From Cloacimonetes bacterium UBA5553 (GTDB taxonomy: Bacteria > Cloacimonadota > Cloacimonadia > Cloacimonadales > Cloacimonadaceae): DNA of 6,422 bases. The stretch's first letter is position 1. Every line of letters begins with the position of its first letter. Position numbers and translations under genes: made by a program. The notes beneath the pieces are model-generated. The model searched no databases. It saw only the letters and a list, made by a program, of their open reading frames with translations, and was not told the origin of the DNA. Shown piece after piece: positions 4,007 to 6,422 of the stretch. The stretch is taken from NCBI GenBank assembly GCA_002425825.1, contig DIMZ01000216.1, positions 18,958 through 25,379 on the forward strand. Reading direction: 5' to 3'.

Positions 4007-6422
4007 ATGAAAAAGTTACTCTTGCTAATGCTTATTGCGATATACGCATCTATAGCATTTTCAGTATCCATTCAACACGTTTCGCCTGCTAGCTACAACT
4101 TGGGTGAAGACGTGAAACTTATGATAGAAATAGTCCAGGGATTAGAAGAGATATCCGAAGTAAAGGTTTATTATCGCAACCAAGGCGAAGTTCCCTGGAT
4201 GAACACAGCAGCAAGCCAAGAGAGCCCTGGAGCTGTATATTTTTGGGCAACTATACCTGCCAAATTCATCTCTGACACAAAGCTGGAATACTATTTTGAG
4301 ATTCAGCTCTACGACGGCACGGCAGAAAACTTCCCTCCCCTTGATGGGATAACCCCAAAGTATTCTATCGTCCCAAAAGCTCTTGAAGGCACCTTGTCAG
4401 ATGGCTTTGTATTACTTACAGAAGAGACTAGTATCTCTGCCGACGAAGGCTACCTGCTTGCAGTATCATTCTTTGCTCTAGCTGAAGACATAGACCCTGC
4501 AAGCATAGAAGTGTGGGTGGGTGGTCGTGACGTTACATACTACGCAGACATAGCCACACCAACCATACTCTACCGTGAAGAAAACCCTCTTCCCGGGATA
4601 AAGAAAGCTGTAATAAAAGCCAAGAAGGGAACCCAGATTATCCACTCTGATGTGTGGATTACTGAGATTACTCCCGGCAAAGTAAAGCGTGCTGTTCCTT
4701 TCACAGTACGTGGTAGTGTAAATTTCGCATCCAACGTTTATGATTACTCCGATCCAAATGTTACTCCCGGTGTTAGCGATAATGATGCAGCATCTTGGGC
4801 AGATGTTTATGCCAATTATGGCAAAGTAAATATGCAAGCCAATGCCTACGTTTCGTCTCTGGAGAAAACCAACAAGCAACCCGTAAATAGGTACACCATA
4901 GGCTTACAAGTCCCCATGCTGGATATCTTTGCGGGTGACTACTCCCCCAATATAAGCCAGTACACGCTTTACAACCGTAATATCCGCGGCTTGTACGCAA
5001 AGTTCTATGGCAGAGCCGGAGCACTTACCTGGGCACATGGTGAAAGCGTTCGTAAAACTACAAATGAAGACGTTCTCTTCACCTCCCCCGATGGTAGAAC
5101 TCTTAAATCAGGAACTTTCAAGCAAGAAGCAATCGGAGCAAAGTTCACCATCGGCAATGATAGCGGGTTCTCAATGGGCTTTGCTGCATCTAGACACAGA
5201 GACATCATTAGCTCTTTGGATAGCCTGTACTATATGCTCTCCTACACTCCCACAAACTCAAATGATCTAACTACTGCATATAGCGTGACAGCAAGGGATA
5301 ATGCTGTGCTTAGCTTTGATATTAAGCTAAACATGCCCAGCATAAACTCTATTGTTGGTGCAGAAGTAGCCGGATCGATGCTTAACAAAAATACCATCCC
5401 CGGCCCTATTGACCAGGCAACCATAGAAGACTATCTGGGGCGCGAGAACTTCCCTGTTAACCCCGAAGATTTCGCAAGTTTGTTTGTTGTGAACAAAAAC
5501 ATGGAACCCTTTATGCCAGGCAGAGCAAACATGGCTTGGATAGCTTACTTCAGAACATTGCTGCTGAACAACCTTATTAATGTTCAATACACCGAAACCG
5601 GGTCAGCCTTCAATGCTCTGGGAGCTGCCTATCAATTGCTGGACAGCAGAACACTCAGCATCACCGACCAGTTTAACCTGGCAAGATACTGGGTTTTCAC
5701 AGGTGGATTTAATCTAACTGCCGATAACTTGATGGGGCACAAATCGGAAACCAATACCTTCAGCTCTTGGTATGTGCAATCCATTCTTCGTATAAACAAA
5801 CTTCCCTACCTCAAGGCTGCCTATTTTAATAACCAGGGCGAAAACAAAGAAAACCCGGACATTGCTTCTGCAAACCCCTTCCGACACTATTTGCGTAATT
5901 CAAACAATATGAGCTTTGGTATCGGTTACAACGTAACCCAAATACCCTATGTACCTACTCAGTTTGACATCAGCTACAGAATGGGTGCCGATGATTCACA
6001 GCTTGCTGATGCGAGCAATGTGATGCAATACACTGCCAACAATGAAAGCAACGGCTTGAATCTAACCATGTCTAACAGATACACCAGCTTGCCGTTAACT
6101 ACCCAGTTCTCCATGTCTATGGGCACACAGAAGCAATTGATGGTAAGCCCTGCTGTAGAGAACAAGAACCAAAACTTATTCTTTGGCGCAGGTTATAGTT
6201 TGTGGGAAAATCGCATAAAGCCATTTGCGAACTATCGATTAGTAAGCTACGACAGTAACCAGACCGAGCATAAGTATGGTTACGTAACCTTGGGTGTGGA
6301 AGCATACCCGATAAAGGATATGTCTATAAACACCAATCTTGGTTTCCAAAACTATAGCAGCAATCTTGCCGGTGCCTCCGAGTACAAAACCACCACTTGG
6401 AGAGTGTTGCTAACCCAAAGAT
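4007..6422 (+). CDS. Large exported Ig-domain/outer-membrane beta-barrel protein (3' end missing)
   Basis: I translated 805 codons without a stop before the window ends, so the C-terminus and total length are unknown. Residues 1-19 are a Sec signal peptide (MKKLLLLMLIAIYASIAFS). Residues 20-123 form an Ig-like domain: VSPASYNLGEDVKLMIEI, KVYYRNQG (53-60), then IPAKFISDTKLEYYFEIQLYDG (83-104), a common pattern in periplasmic domains of FCB bacteria. Residues 127-221 form a second beta domain (SADEGYLLAVSFFAL at 144-158; DPASIEVWVGGRDVT at 163-177). From about 235 the sequence becomes a long run of short amphipathic strands rich in aromatic residues, Asn, Ser and Gly, with polar loops, typical of an outer-membrane barrel. 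A segment GDYSPNISQYTLYNRNIRG (310-328) stands out as motif-like. No TonB box or plug domain is evident, so it is unlikely to be a TonB-dependent receptor despite the neighbouring FecR. Porin, usher-like or secretion-channel roles are all possible. No specific family is recognised. Confidence 0.85.
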   Translation, partial: MKKLLLLMLIAIYASIAFSVSIQHVSPASYNLGEDVKLMIEIVQGLEEISEVKVYYRNQGEVPWMNTAASQESPGAVYFWATIPAKFISDTKLEYYFEIQLYDGTAENFPPLDGITPKYSIVPKALEGTLSDGFVLLTEETSISADEGYLLAVSFFALAEDIDPASIEVWVGGRDVTYYADIATPTILYREENPLPGIKKAVIKAKKGTQIIHSDVWITEITPGKVKRAVPFTVRGSVNFASNVYDYSDPNVTPGVSDNDAASWADVYANYGKVNMQANAYVSSLEKTNKQPVNRYTIGLQVPMLDIFAGDYSPNISQYTLYNRNIRGLYAKFYGRAGALTWAHGESVRKTTNEDVLFTSPDGRTLKSGTFKQEAIGAKFTIGNDSGFSMGFAASRHRDIISSLDSLYYMLSYTPTNSNDLTTAYSVTARDNAVLSFDIKLNMPSINSIVGAEVAGSMLNKNTIPGPIDQATIEDYLGRENFPVNPEDFASLFVVNKNMEPFMPGRANMAWIAYFRTLLLNNLINVQYTETGSAFNALGAAYQLLDSRTLSITDQFNLARYWVFTGGFNLTADNLMGHKSETNTFSSWYVQSILRINKLPYLKAAYFNNQGENKENPDIASANPFRHYLRNSNNMSFGIGYNVTQIPYVPTQFDISYRMGADDSQLADASNVMQYTANNESNGLNLTMSNRYTSLPLTTQFSMSMGTQKQLMVSPAVENKNQNLFFGAGYSLWENRIKPFANYRLVSYDSNQTEHKYGYVTLGVEAYPIKDMSINTNLGFQNYSSNLAGASEYKTTTWRVLLTQR

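Noticed and set aside
4478..6305. Several short open frames on both strands (for example 4478-4879 -, 5007-5270 +, 5327-5587 -)
   Set aside because: All overlap a continuous 805-codon + strand frame from 4007 with a signal peptide and consistent barrel-like composition, so they are incidental.
4007..6422. TonB-dependent receptor, suggested by the adjacent FecR gene
   Set aside because: No TonB box or plug domain is visible. The N-terminal region is instead two Ig-like domains.

Overview
All genes in this window lie on the + strand and are packed head to tail, so it reads as one long transcription unit or a run of co-transcribed genes. Base composition is moderately AT-rich. The mix of genes points to a Gram-negative (diderm) bacterium: a Ddl ligase, a FemAB/GNAT-type protein of a kind common in the FCB group, three Sec-exported proteins, a FecR-domain protein and an apparent outer-membrane barrel. 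The combination of signal-peptide style, Ig/Fn3-like periplasmic domains and an orphan FecR protein resembles Cloacimonadota or a related FCB lineage. That is an impression from protein style, not a demonstrated assignment.

Layout. Positions 3-269 hold the C-terminal part of a response-regulator receiver domain with no output domain after it; the gene starts before the window. One base later (271-1170) comes a GNAT/FemAB-like acyltransferase. A 55-nt spacer, the largest gap in the window, carries a possible 25-codon ORF (1170-1247) that overlaps both neighbours. Then come D-alanine--D-alanine ligase (1226-2173), an exported Fn3-like protein of unknown function (2177-3301), a secreted FecR-domain protein (3312-3995), and a large exported protein (4007 to beyond 6422) with two Ig-like domains followed by a probable outer-membrane beta-barrel. 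The last ORF was translated by hand: 805 codons are open without a stop before the window ends.

How the genes may work together. The first half pairs signalling (receiver) with cell-wall precursor chemistry (Ddl, and possibly the FemAB-like enzyme). The second half is a tight three-gene set, with gaps of 3, 10 and 11 nt and strong Shine-Dalgarno sequences, encoding only exported proteins. FecR here has a cleavable-type signal peptide and no cytoplasmic sigma-binding part, so it probably acts as a periplasmic or surface structural/ligand-binding domain rather than as a FecI regulator. I read the trio as an uncharacterised envelope or surface module built around the barrel protein. No RNA genes, mobile elements, CRISPR arrays, convincing promoters or terminators were seen, and there is no gene-free stretch longer than 55 nt.
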